A DNA stretch of 38,516 bases from GCA-2715645 sp042095375 (GTDB taxonomy: Bacteria > Bacteroidota > Bacteroidia > Cytophagales > MED-G16): the NCBI GenBank assembly GCA_042095375.1, contig JBELBJ010000010.1, positions 1 to 38,516 on the forward strand, read 5' to 3'. The notes under the pieces are model-generated. The model did no database searches and was not told the DNA's origin. It saw nothing but the letters and a program-made list of their open reading frames with translations. Made by a program: the position numbers and the translations under genes. Shown piece after piece: positions 25,716 through 33,590 of the stretch. The stretch's first letter is position 1. Every line of letters begins with the position of its first letter.

Positions 25716-26564
25716 TTAACTAGTAACTAGAACACCATCTTTATCAAATTTCAAAACTACGAAATTCTGTTTATCTGATGAAACTAATTTAACTAAGAAG
25801 AAAACCTTTCCATCTTTTGTTCTCACTTTCCTAGCATGAGCAATGAAATGATCAGGGTGATTTTCCTCAACATATAATTTAATAGATTTTAATAAGTCAA
25901 GATGACGTAATTTTTTACAATGTCTCTTAAATTTCGGTTTATGAATTTTAACAAACACACCTTTATCATTAAAATATAATACACCTTTCAAACCTCTGAT
26001 GTGAACTACATAATATGTTGACTTACTATCAGCATCTTTATCTTTTAAACCAGTAATTTTTCCAGCTTTAGCAACTGAATCCAAAACATAGCTTCCGTTA
26101 AACATACTATCTAAATACTCTTTATGAAGGAAATCAACAACACCATTAGGTAGATCAGATATTTTTATCCAATCAATTTTATCCCTTGGTGGCTTACATT
26201 TAGTGTCACATTTCCCATTTTTACCAGTTTTTAAGTTTTCTTTGGATGATTTTTCTTTTCTATTGTATTTATATTCACCTCCTTCATCAAAAGAAAGGCT
26301 TTCTGTATTTAATAACACAGCTTCAAAACCAAAAGATTTTTTACCAATCAATATATAGGATTTATCTAATCCAATTGAAGGATAATTAAAATCAATGTAA
26401 TCATGAGCTTCTTCAGCTAAATATTCATTATCTAACTCAAGAACTATTAAATCTTTTGGATCTTCTCCATCTAAGACAAACATATCATTAGTCTCATTAC
26501 ATGAGATAGTCAAAAAGAAAATACTTAGAACAGAAATAAATTGATAAAATTTAAAATTATTCAT
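25716..26564 (-). CDS. Lipoprotein with three PepSY-like repeats
   Basis: A 282-aa lipoprotein with Cys22 in a FLTISC lipobox followed by NETND. Three related units can be seen at about 50-97, 138-206 and 223-281. Each has a helix with aromatic/acidic residues (AHDYIDFNYP, VVDFLHKEYLD, IKLYVEENHPDHF) and then a strand-turn-strand with a closing beta-hairpin (VLLNTESLSFDEGGE, GVLYFNDKGVFVK, VVLKFDKDGVLV). This pattern resembles the PepSY-like/BLIP-fold modules of Bacteroidota, which I suggest but cannot prove. A Cys-Lys-rich linker (CDTKC, 119-123) joins units 1 and 2. Its terminator follows 16 nt after the stop. Confidence 0.65.
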   Translation of the reverse strand: MNNFKFYQFISVLSIFFLTISCNETNDMFVLDGEDPKDLIVLELDNEYLAEEAHDYIDFNYPSIGLDKSYILIGKKSFGFEAVLLNTESLSFDEGGEYKYNRKEKSSKENLKTGKNGKCDTKCKPPRDKIDWIKISDLPNGVVDFLHKEYLDSMFNGSYVLDSVAKAGKITGLKDKDADSKSTYYVVHIRGLKGVLYFNDKGVFVKIHKPKFKRHCKKLRHLDLLKSIKLYVEENHPDHFIAHARKVRTKDGKVFFLVKLVSSDKQNFVVLKFDKDGVLVTS

Positions 26565-26630
26565 ATAAAATTGTTTAATTGAACTACGAATATAACGATT
26601 TTTATAAAAAAATGTTTAAAAAATTTAATT

Positions 26631-27302
26631 ATGAAGTTAAAATGGAATACAAAAATAACAGAAGATTCGTGGAGAATTTTAAAGTATAATTCTGAAACAG
26701 TTGGTGGTTTTGAAAAATTATTAAAATTAGGTCCTTCCGTTTCAATATTTGGTTCAGCTAGAATAAAAGAAAATAATAAATATTATAAATTGACAGTTGA
26801 TATTGCAAAAATGTTAACAAAATTAGGTTTTGGAGTAATTACAGGAGCAGGCCCAGGAATAATGGAAGCAGGTAACAAAGGGGCAAAAGAAAATAATGGA
26901 ACTTCAGTTGGATTAAGAATTAACCTCCCTTTTGAACAATATACTAATAAATATGTTGATGAAGATTATCTGTTACGATTTGATTATTTCTTTATTAGAA
27001 AATTAATGTTTCAAAAATATTCAAAAGGATTTATAATTATGCCAGGTGGTTTTGGGACACTCGATGAACTTTTTAATGCGCTTACGTTAATACAATGTAA
27101 TAAATCAAAACCATTCCCTATCATAATGTTTGGTAAGGAGCATTATGAGCCATTATTTGATTGGATAAAAAATACATTACTGAAAAATAACTTGATATCT
27201 AAAGAAGATATTGATCTTATTCAATTAACTGACGATATATCTGAAGTAGAAAGAATTTTTAAAAATTATTTTAAAAACAGTAGTTTTGATTTCAACTTCT
27301 AA
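26631..27302 (+). CDS. LOG-family (TIGR00730) nucleotide phosphoribohydrolase
   Basis: Cytoplasmic Rossmann-fold protein of 223 aa, the longer Bacteroidota form of the LOG family. Plant LOG enzymes release cytokinin bases from nucleoside 5'-monophosphates, and bacterial members similarly hydrolyse AMP or related nucleotides. The family motifs are GAGPGIMEAGNKGA (72-85) and PGGFGTLDELF (138-148), which contains the catalytic Glu/Arg region, with SIFGSARIKE at the nucleotide end. It is divergent from the PepSY-like lipoprotein (66-nt gap). Its TAA stop interlocks with the convergent sulfatase stop in CTAA at 27299-27302. Confidence 0.93.
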   Translation: MKLKWNTKITEDSWRILKYNSETVGGFEKLLKLGPSVSIFGSARIKENNKYYKLTVDIAKMLTKLGFGVITGAGPGIMEAGNKGAKENNGTSVGLRINLPFEQYTNKYVDEDYLLRFDYFFIRKLMFQKYSKGFIIMPGGFGTLDELFNALTLIQCNKSKPFPIIMFGKEHYEPLFDWIKNTLLKNNLISKEDIDLIQLTDDISEVERIFKNYFKNSSFDFNF

Positions 27303-28924
27303 TTGATATTATCTATATATGGTGTAGGTAATATCAATTTGTTTTTCTTTGAAAAAATATTCCATTCATCAAGAAGATCATTGAAGATTTTAACTTCTTT
27401 TTCTTTCAAATTAATTTCTTCAATTGGATCATTTTTTAAATTATATAATTCAAAGTTTTTAATATCAAAAGGTGATTCATAGTTAACAAGTTTCCAATTA
27501 TCTTTAATTATAAAAGAATATCCACTATGCTCAAAGCCAAAAACATATCCTTTTTTATGAATATAATTATTTTTACCACTCAAATATTTCTTTAAAGAAG
27601 AGCCTTGTAATGAAAGGTTAAAATTATTATTCTTAAAATCAATTTTACCAAAATCATATAATGTAGGTGCAATATCTAACAATGTAATGAACTTTTTAGA
27701 AAAATAATCTTTTTTACTAACTCCATATCCACTAATGATTAAAGGTGATACAATGCCTCCTTGTGTTGGTAATCCTTTAAAATATTTAAAAGGAGCACTA
27801 CTTGCTTCAGCCCAACCAGTACCTAATGAAATAAATGAATTTTCTTTTCCCATATCATCATATTCTACACTAAAATTATCTTTTAAATATGGTCCATAAA
27901 TTGGATTATTATAAAAATCTTCCGCAGCTGCACCATTATCAGACATAAATACTATTAATGTATTTTCATATTCATCTATTTTTTTTAAATAATTTATTAT
28001 TCTTCCAACATTAAAATCAAGGTTTTCTATCATACCAGCATATAATTCCATTTTTTTTGATTCTACTTTTTTATCCAAATTAGATAAGTCATTCCAAGGT
28101 TTTAACCTTTGATGACTTTTTGGCAAACTTGATGAACTTGATATAATATTTAATGTTTTTAGATTGTTAAATCTTTCTTCTTTTAACTTATCGTAACCAG
28201 CATTATAAATTCCCTCATATTTATCTGTAAATTTTTCATCAACTTGTAGTGGCCAGTGAGGAGAAGTGTATGTAGCAAAAGCAAAAAAGGGTTTATTCTT
28301 AGTTTTACTATTAGATATATATTCAATAATCTTATCTGTAAAATAATCTGTTGAATAGTTTCCATATTTCCATACTGTTTTTTTCCCATTTTCAGAATAT
28401 GAAGAATCTGGATAACCTTGTATTACTTTTCTATTAGAATAATGATTTCCAGCTCCAGGAAGTAATACATATGATTGATCAAAACCTTTTTTGATTGGAT
28501 CAGAGTTTAAATCACCACCTAAATGCCATTTTCCAGAAATAAATGTGTGGTAATCAGATGTTTTTAAAATTGAAGGAATAGTTTTAATTCTATTTGATAA
28601 TTTTCCTTCATATCCAAATAAGTCAGAATTATAACCTTGGATTCCAATCCCAGCAATATGATTATCCATTCCAGATAGAAGCATAGCTCTAGTTGGTGCA
28701 CATAGTGGTGAAGTATGAAAATTAGTAAATGTTATTCCATTTTTGGATAAGTTATTGATATTTGGTGTATAAATTTCACTACCAAAACAACCAAGGTCAG
28801 TATAACCAAGATCATCTGCTACTATTAGTAATATATTAGGTTTTGATTCTTTATTTTTTTCTAAGGATGAACACGAAAAAAAAAACGAAATTAAAATCAA
28901 AAATATTTTAAAAAAAAAATACAT
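27299..28924 (-). CDS. Type I sulfatase (arylsulfatase-like) lipoprotein
   Basis: A 541-aa sulfatase of the formylglycine-dependent S1 family that removes sulfate esters, in marine bacteria mostly from algal polysaccharides. The formylglycine site is CAPTR, with Cys75 (C-x-P-x-R) in SPLCAPTRAMLLSG. Metal ligands Asp37 and Asp38 sit in VADDLG, and a second metal pair in MSDNGAAAED. The HLGGD and SPHWPLQ segments also match. Cys18 in an FFFSC lipobox predicts a lipoprotein, and the enzyme needs a separate formylglycine-generating system not visible here. It is next to the galactokinase gene (divergent, 62 nt), which fits use of sulfated galactans. That link is inference. Confidence 0.94.
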   Translation of the reverse strand: MYFFFKIFLILISFFFSCSSLEKNKESKPNILLIVADDLGYTDLGCFGSEIYTPNINNLSKNGITFTNFHTSPLCAPTRAMLLSGMDNHIAGIGIQGYNSDLFGYEGKLSNRIKTIPSILKTSDYHTFISGKWHLGGDLNSDPIKKGFDQSYVLLPGAGNHYSNRKVIQGYPDSSYSENGKKTVWKYGNYSTDYFTDKIIEYISNSKTKNKPFFAFATYTSPHWPLQVDEKFTDKYEGIYNAGYDKLKEERFNNLKTLNIISSSSSLPKSHQRLKPWNDLSNLDKKVESKKMELYAGMIENLDFNVGRIINYLKKIDEYENTLIVFMSDNGAAAEDFYNNPIYGPYLKDNFSVEYDDMGKENSFISLGTGWAEASSAPFKYFKGLPTQGGIVSPLIISGYGVSKKDYFSKKFITLLDIAPTLYDFGKIDFKNNNFNLSLQGSSLKKYLSGKNNYIHKKGYVFGFEHSGYSFIIKDNWKLVNYESPFDIKNFELYNLKNDPIEEINLKEKEVKIFNDLLDEWNIFSKKNKLILPTPYIDNIN

Positions 28925-28986
28925 TTATTAAATATGATAAATTTTAAAAAAAATAATATTGTCTAAATTTAGATATAAATTAAAAA

Positions 28987-29013
28987 ATGAAAAACATTAA
29001 AGAATTTAATTAT
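28987..29013 (+). CDS. 5' fragment before the N gap, possibly the galK start
   Basis: An ATG at 28987 opens a frame of nine codons (M-K-N-I-K-E-F-N-Y) that runs into the N block. It is 62 nt from the divergent sulfatase start, a normal spacing here. It could be the N terminus of the galactokinase whose C-terminal part follows the gap, or of another gene lying in the gap. If the gap were exactly 100 nt the frame would not join (127 nt between the two Met codons), so the gap length must be nominal if this is galK. Confidence 0.4.
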
Positions 29014-29113
29014 NNNNNNNNNNNNNNNNNNNNNNNNNNNNNNNNNNNNNNNNNNNNNNNNNNNNNNNNNNNNNNNNNNNNNNNNNNNNNNNNNNNNNNN
29101 NNNNNNNNNNNNN
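29014..29113. other. Assembly gap of 100 N
   Basis: Exactly 100 undetermined bases, the usual placeholder for a scaffold gap of unknown size. It interrupts the galactokinase gene. From galactokinase length, roughly 0.5 kb of coding sequence is missing here, and possibly more. Confidence 0.97.
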
Positions 29114-29767
29114 ATGGATCAATTTGCAATTTTTTTTGGAGAAAAAGATAAAATTATTCTTCTAAATTGTAATTCTTTGAAATTAGAAATGATTAGTAGT
29201 AAATTATCACCCTATAAGTTTTTATTGTTAAATACAAATGTTAATCATACATTATCTTCTAGCGATTATAATAATAGGGTTAATGAGTGTAAAAGTGCTT
29301 TAAAAAAAGCAAAAAATATAGATAAAAGATTAACATACTTAGCTAATGCTTCTGAAGGTTTTATTATTAATAATGAATCTTTGTTTACAAAAAATGAATT
29401 TAAAAGAGCTTTATATGTTTCTCAAGAAAACAAAAGGGTTTTAAAATCAACTAAACTTATAAAAGCATTAAATTTAGTTGAATTTGGTAAGCTCATGTAT
29501 AAGTCACATGAAGGTTTAAAAAACTTATATGAAGTAAGTTGTAAAGAGTTAGATTTTTTAGTTGATCATTCAAAAAAACACAATTACGTTTTAGGTTCTA
29601 GAATGATGGGAGGTGGATTTGGTGGATGTACTATAAATTTAATTAAAGAAGATAATATTAAATCTTATATTAAGTTAGTTTCAGAAAAATATTTAAATAA
29701 ATTTCAAAAAAAACTTACACCCATTGAAATATCAATTGAAAATGGAATTAATACTATTAAAAAATAA
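29114..29767 (+). CDS. galK: Galactokinase, C-terminal part (truncated by the gap)
   Basis: The 217 residues begin with MDQFAIFFGEKDKIILLNCNSL, which is the internal MDQ segment of galactokinases rather than a true N terminus. GHMP motif 3 appears as GSRMMGGGFGGCTINLI. A full enzyme has about 380 aa, so the first 160-170 residues, including the galactose-binding and GHMP motif 2 regions, are hidden by the gap. The enzyme phosphorylates galactose at C1 in the Leloir pathway. Its Met is therefore an artefact of the gap edge. galT and galE are not seen, and any of them could lie in the gap. It converges on the DUF1080 gene, 12 nt between stops. Confidence 0.88.
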   Translation: MDQFAIFFGEKDKIILLNCNSLKLEMISSKLSPYKFLLLNTNVNHTLSSSDYNNRVNECKSALKKAKNIDKRLTYLANASEGFIINNESLFTKNEFKRALYVSQENKRVLKSTKLIKALNLVEFGKLMYKSHEGLKNLYEVSCKELDFLVDHSKKHNYVLGSRMMGGGFGGCTINLIKEDNIKSYIKLVSEKYLNKFQKKLTPIEISIENGINTIKK

Positions 29768-29779
29768 TTTTAAAGTAAA

Positions 29780-30379
29780 TTATAATTTTTGTAAATAAAT
29801 ATTTTTCCATCTTACTTTTATGCCTCCTCCATCATGAATTTGTAAGGCAATACCTCCTACCCCATTTTTGATTTTATTATCATTTAAATAAACTGACTGT
29901 TTTCCATTCAACCAAGTTGTAACTTCAGAATTAAAAACTTTAATTTCTAAGATATTCCAATCTCCTTCAATTAAATTATCAGGGATAGAAGTATCTGGTT
30001 TTATCAACCATCCCCTTCCATATGATTCATAAATTCCTCCAGTAAAAAGATTTGTTGGTGCAACTTCTACTTGCCATCCAGAAATTTTAACTCCATCAAT
30101 TGTAGATCTAAAAAATACTCCGCTATTACCATTAGATTCTTGTTTAAACTCTAAATGGAGCAAAAAATTATCATAATTTTTTTCTGTTAAAATATAACCA
30201 TATTCTTTCTTTGGACCACTCTCAGAAACTAATTCTCCATTTTCAACATACCATAATTCAGAACCATGAATTTTCCAACCGTTTAGGTTTTTTCCATTAA
30301 ATAAAATTTCATTATTTTGGGAAACTCCTGAAAATTGAATTAATTGAATTAAAAATAAAATGCAAATTAATTTTTTCAC
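29780..30379 (-). CDS. DUF1080 (3-keto-disaccharide hydrolase-type) secreted protein
   Basis: A 199-aa protein with a signal peptide (residues 1-20, ending GVSQ) and one DUF1080 domain. This is a concanavalin-like beta-sandwich used for sugar binding or hydrolysis, and some members are reported as 3-keto-glycoside hydrolases. Diagnostic segments are LFNGKNLNGWKIHGSELWYVENGELVSE, NSGVFFRSTIDG, GWQVEVAPTNLFTGGIYESYGRGWL and GGIALQIHDGGGIKVRWKNIYL. The start is a GTG at 30379. It converges on galK and diverges from the NTF2-like lipoprotein gene. It is an outer-membrane or periplasmic sugar enzyme by analogy only. Confidence 0.9.
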   Translation of the reverse strand: MKKLICILFLIQLIQFSGVSQNNEILFNGKNLNGWKIHGSELWYVENGELVSESGPKKEYGYILTEKNYDNFLLHLEFKQESNGNSGVFFRSTIDGVKISGWQVEVAPTNLFTGGIYESYGRGWLIKPDTSIPDNLIEGDWNILEIKVFNSEVTTWLNGKQSVYLNDNKIKNGVGGIALQIHDGGGIKVRWKNIYLQKL

Positions 30380-30439
30380 TTTAGTATTAAATTAATAATT
30401 TAGATAAAATATAATTTGATTAAATAAAAATACAAAATA

Positions 30440-30925
30440 ATGAAAAACTTACTATATACAACATTTATATTACTTTTCATCTCATGTGAATCTAAACAAG
30501 AAGAAAATAAAGAAATTGAATATCCTTTTAAAGCATCTTATTCAAGTGATATTAGTATGGGTGATCCAAGTCTATCTAATATTGTACTAGATTTACAAAA
30601 AGCAGCTAACGAGGGAGATTTTGAAAAAACAATGTCATTTCTTCATGATGACTTCGAAGGCACTTTAGCAGATGGTTCTGTAGCAAAAAAAGAGGATGTA
30701 ATAGCACTATACAAACCTGTTTTTGAAACCACAAAGTTTAATATAGTTCCTGCAGTATGGTTTTCAATACATGTAAATGATTTAGATCATGATTGGGTAA
30801 TTTTATGGACTAAAGAAGATTTAACAACTTCTAGTGATACCACTAGTCTATTTGCTCAAGAAAGTTTTCAAATTAAAGATGGGAAAATAATAGGAATGAA
30901 TCAGTTTCAAAGACCTATTAATTAA
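30440..30925 (+). CDS. NTF2-like (SnoaL/DUF4440-type) lipoprotein
   Basis: A 161-aa lipoprotein with Cys16 in the LLFISC lipobox, followed by a Glu/Lys-rich linker (ESKQEENKEIE). The remaining 125 residues fit the NTF2-like fold: a first helix (IVLDLQKAANEGDFEKTMSFLHDDFEGTLADG), then VIALYKPVFETTKFNI and long strands ending FQIKDGKIIGMNQFQ, the usual closing hairpin. Members are often enzymes or ligand-binding proteins of unknown substrate. It is the first gene of a plus-strand operon with the cupin gene (22 nt) and others. No active-site residue can be assigned. Confidence 0.72.
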   Translation: MKNLLYTTFILLFISCESKQEENKEIEYPFKASYSSDISMGDPSLSNIVLDLQKAANEGDFEKTMSFLHDDFEGTLADGSVAKKEDVIALYKPVFETTKFNIVPAVWFSIHVNDLDHDWVILWTKEDLTTSSDTTSLFAQESFQIKDGKIIGMNQFQRPIN

Positions 30926-30947
30926 TCAATTTTTAATATTTTCATTA

Positions 30948-31307
30948 GTGAAGAAAATTATTATTAAAAAAAAGTTTGATTTATTTAATGATTATTGGAA
31001 TCCTAAAATAATTGGAAAGATTAATAACCATGATGTAAAGCTTGCAAAAGTAAAGGGAGAGTTTGTATGGCATAATCATAAAAATGAAGACGAGTTATTT
31101 TTTATAATAAAAGGAAAATTGAATATAGAATTCCACGATAAAAAAGTTGAATTAAATGAAGGAGAAATGTTGATTGTACCAAAAGGAGTTGACCATAAAC
31201 CTATTGCAAAAGAAGAAGTATGGTTATTGCTTTTTGAACCAAATAACATAAAGCATACGGGCGATGTTATTAGTAATTTAACCGTTGAAAACTACGAAAA
31301 AATATAA
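30948..31307 (+). CDS. Small single-domain cupin protein
   Basis: A 119-aa cupin starting with GTG at 30948. Motif 1 is WHNHKNEDELFFIIKG with His42, His44 and Glu49. Motif 2 is PKGVDHKPIA with His83. These four residues form the usual metal site. It is probably a small metal-binding enzyme or sensor in the cytoplasm. Single-domain cupins of this sort are common and mostly have unknown substrates. Its stop and the ATG of the next gene share one base (TAATG at 31305-31309), indicating tight translational coupling with the DUF885-like gene. Confidence 0.9.
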   Translation: MKKIIIKKKFDLFNDYWNPKIIGKINNHDVKLAKVKGEFVWHNHKNEDELFFIIKGKLNIEFHDKKVELNEGEMLIVPKGVDHKPIAKEEVWLLLFEPNNIKHTGDVISNLTVENYEKI

Positions 31308-32956
31308 TGAAAAAATTAATATTATTTCTTTTTATTATTAGTTGTAATACTACTAATAATCCTTTAACTGAAAAAACACCTGTTTCTATAGATAATAAAC
31401 TTTCTAAATATGAAGAATTAGTAAATTTATTTTACGAGTGGAGAGAATTTGAAAAACCTCCTCTTTTAAATGGTGCTCCTGATTATACAAAAAAAAGATT
31501 TGAAGAAGATCAAAAAGAATTTTTAAATCTAAAAAATAAACTTTACAACTTTGATTTTAACAATTGGAATATAAGTGATCAAATAGATTGGCATATAATT
31601 AAAGCTGAAATGAATGGTTATGAATTTAACTATTCTATTTTAAAACCATGGGAAAGAGATCCTGCATTTTATCAAACTATTTGGATGAATCAAAGCGATG
31701 TTCCTGCACACGAAGGGCCAACTAATCATGGAGTTTTAGAATTTTGGATGTATGATCTTCCATTAAATGAAAATTCTAAGAAAAAATTTCTAAATGAAAT
31801 GATGAGTATACCATCTTTTTTAATACAAGCTAGAGAAAATCTAAAAGGAAATGCAAAAGATTTATGGATAGCAGGAATTGAAAATTTTAGAAAACAATAT
31901 AATAATCTTAACACAATCAAGTCTAAATTGAATTTAAAAAGAAATGATAATATAAGCGTAGCAATTGAAGAATCTAAAATTGCCACTCAAAATTTCATAG
32001 AATGGTTAGAAAACGAATCAAAAAATAAAACAGGTCCATCTGGTATTGGTAAAGATAATTACACCTGGTACCAACAAAATGTTCATCTAGTACCTTTAAC
32101 TTGGGAGGATGAAGTTAGGTTATTACAAAGAGAATTAGATAGAGCATGGGCTTCTTTAAAATTAGAAGAGCATAATAATAGAAATTTACCAGAATTGATT
32201 GCTGCAGACAGCCCCGAAGAGTTTAAAAAACTTACAGAAAATGGAGTAAAAAGGTTTATGAGATTTTTAAAGGAAAAAGATATTATGACTGTTAAAGACA
32301 ATATGGAACCAGCATTAAGAGAACATATGGGAAAGTTTGTGCCCAAAGAAACTAGAAACTTTTTTAATATAGGCCTTCATCTTGATCCACTCCCATTGTA
32401 TTCTCATTTTGTTCATTGGTTTGATCTTGCTATGATGAGAGACGAACCTCATAATAGTCCAATTAGACGAGAAGCCCTTTTATATAATATTTTTGATTCA
32501 AAAAACGAAGGTTATGCTACTGGAGCTGAAGAAATGTTTATGCATGCAGGGTTATATGAAGATTCTCCTAGATCCAAAGAGATTGTATGGATAATGATTG
32601 CCCAAAGAGCTGCAAGAGGATTAGGATCTCTTTATGCTCATGCAAATGAGATGACAATGGCTGAAGCTGGTAACGTACATGTAAAATGGACTCCCCGAGG
32701 TTGGATGAATAGAGAACCTCATCTATTGCAGTTTGAACAGCATCTTTATTTAAGACAACCAGGATATGGAACCTCTTATATTACTGGTAAATATCTTATC
32801 GAAAGAATCATGGCTGAATATGCTGAAAAACTAGAAAAAGAAGGAAAAATATTTTCATTAAAAAACTTTTTTGATACGTTCAATGATACAGGAAATATTC
32901 CAGTAGAATTAGTGCGTTGGGAAATGACAGGAAATAAACCAAAAAATTATGAATAA
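31307..32956 (+). CDS. DUF885-like lipoprotein without a clear HExxH zinc motif
   Basis: A 549-aa lipoprotein with Cys13 in the FIISC lipobox, almost entirely helical. The C-terminal half resembles DUF885 proteins: NEGYATGAEEMFMHAGLYED near 400-420 corresponds to the EGWALYAE motif, followed by AQRAARGLGSLYAHANEMTMAEA and RQPGYGTSYITGKYLI. DUF885 enzymes are HExxH-type (zinc peptidase-like) proteins. Here the segment at the corresponding place reads SHFVHWFDL (from residue 366), and no HExxH occurs anywhere in the protein. It may therefore bind metal differently or have lost catalysis. It shares one base with the cupin gene and overlaps the next gene by 8 nt. Confidence 0.65.
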   Translation: MKKLILFLFIISCNTTNNPLTEKTPVSIDNKLSKYEELVNLFYEWREFEKPPLLNGAPDYTKKRFEEDQKEFLNLKNKLYNFDFNNWNISDQIDWHIIKAEMNGYEFNYSILKPWERDPAFYQTIWMNQSDVPAHEGPTNHGVLEFWMYDLPLNENSKKKFLNEMMSIPSFLIQARENLKGNAKDLWIAGIENFRKQYNNLNTIKSKLNLKRNDNISVAIEESKIATQNFIEWLENESKNKTGPSGIGKDNYTWYQQNVHLVPLTWEDEVRLLQRELDRAWASLKLEEHNNRNLPELIAADSPEEFKKLTENGVKRFMRFLKEKDIMTVKDNMEPALREHMGKFVPKETRNFFNIGLHLDPLPLYSHFVHWFDLAMMRDEPHNSPIRREALLYNIFDSKNEGYATGAEEMFMHAGLYEDSPRSKEIVWIMIAQRAARGLGSLYAHANEMTMAEAGNVHVKWTPRGWMNREPHLLQFEQHLYLRQPGYGTSYITGKYLIERIMAEYAEKLEKEGKIFSLKNFFDTFNDTGNIPVELVRWEMTGNKPKNYE

Positions 32957-33590
32957 AGTAATAATTATTTCAGAGAAAAAAATAATATCGTTATTTGATT
33001 CTAAAGAAAAGAAAACAATTTGGAAAAAAGAACTAGATAAAAATGTTTTAGGAACATATAGAGTTGGTAAATATTTATTTCTTTATACTATGTCAAAATG
33101 GGGTATGGGAAATATATATAGTTCATTATTACACCTTGAAAGCGGAGATTATTTTTGGATTAATAAAGAATTATATAGTTCATCAAATGTATTGATATTT
33201 AAGAATCATATTTATTTTATAAATAAATCATTTGAAATAATTTCTTTAGAATTAGAATCAAGCGAAGAGGTTTTCAAGAAAAAGTTTCCATATAAAAAAT
33301 GGTATACGAGCATTTATCCAAAACTTGTTGTTTATGATGGAAAAGTTATTGCCTACAATAAAAAAAATGCTGTAAAAGTTAACCACTCAACCAATGATTT
33401 AGAAGACTTTATTTTTAGAAATCATGACTTAAAAGATGTTGATTCAATGAGTGATGTTTATAATATTGCTGTTAATTCATATGTAAACCATAATACAGGA
33501 GGTGATGCTGTTATGTATGGTGCAATGGGAGCTGGTGATGTTGGTGGTGGTGGTGATGCCGGTGGTGGCGGAGGTGACGGAGGTGGTTAA
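32949..33590 (+). CDS. Beta-propeller-like protein with a Gly/Asp-rich C-terminal tail
   Basis: A 213-aa protein of unknown function without a signal peptide. Residues 1-165 show repeated short strands of a PQQ- or WD-like propeller (IIISEKKIISLFDSKEKKTIWKKEL, LLHLESGDYFWINKEL, LIFKNHIYFINKSFEIISLEL, LVVYDGKVIAYNKK), perhaps only part of one. The last 30 residues (184-213) are almost only Gly with regular Asp, and the gene ends there, so the tail is encoded and not a repeat artefact. It overlaps the DUF885-like gene by 8 nt and its stop interlocks with that of the convergent TIGR02757 gene. It is the last gene of the operon. Confidence 0.72.
   Translation: MNKVIIISEKKIISLFDSKEKKTIWKKELDKNVLGTYRVGKYLFLYTMSKWGMGNIYSSLLHLESGDYFWINKELYSSSNVLIFKNHIYFINKSFEIISLELESSEEVFKKKFPYKKWYTSIYPKLVVYDGKVIAYNKKNAVKVNHSTNDLEDFIFRNHDLKDVDSMSDVYNIAVNSYVNHNTGGDAVMYGAMGAGDVGGGGDAGGGGGDGGG

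Noticed and set aside
26565..26630. Shared promoter elements between the PepSY-like and LOG genes
   Set aside because: The 66-nt divergent gap shows no TANNTTTG box on either strand that I can find, only AT-rich sequence.
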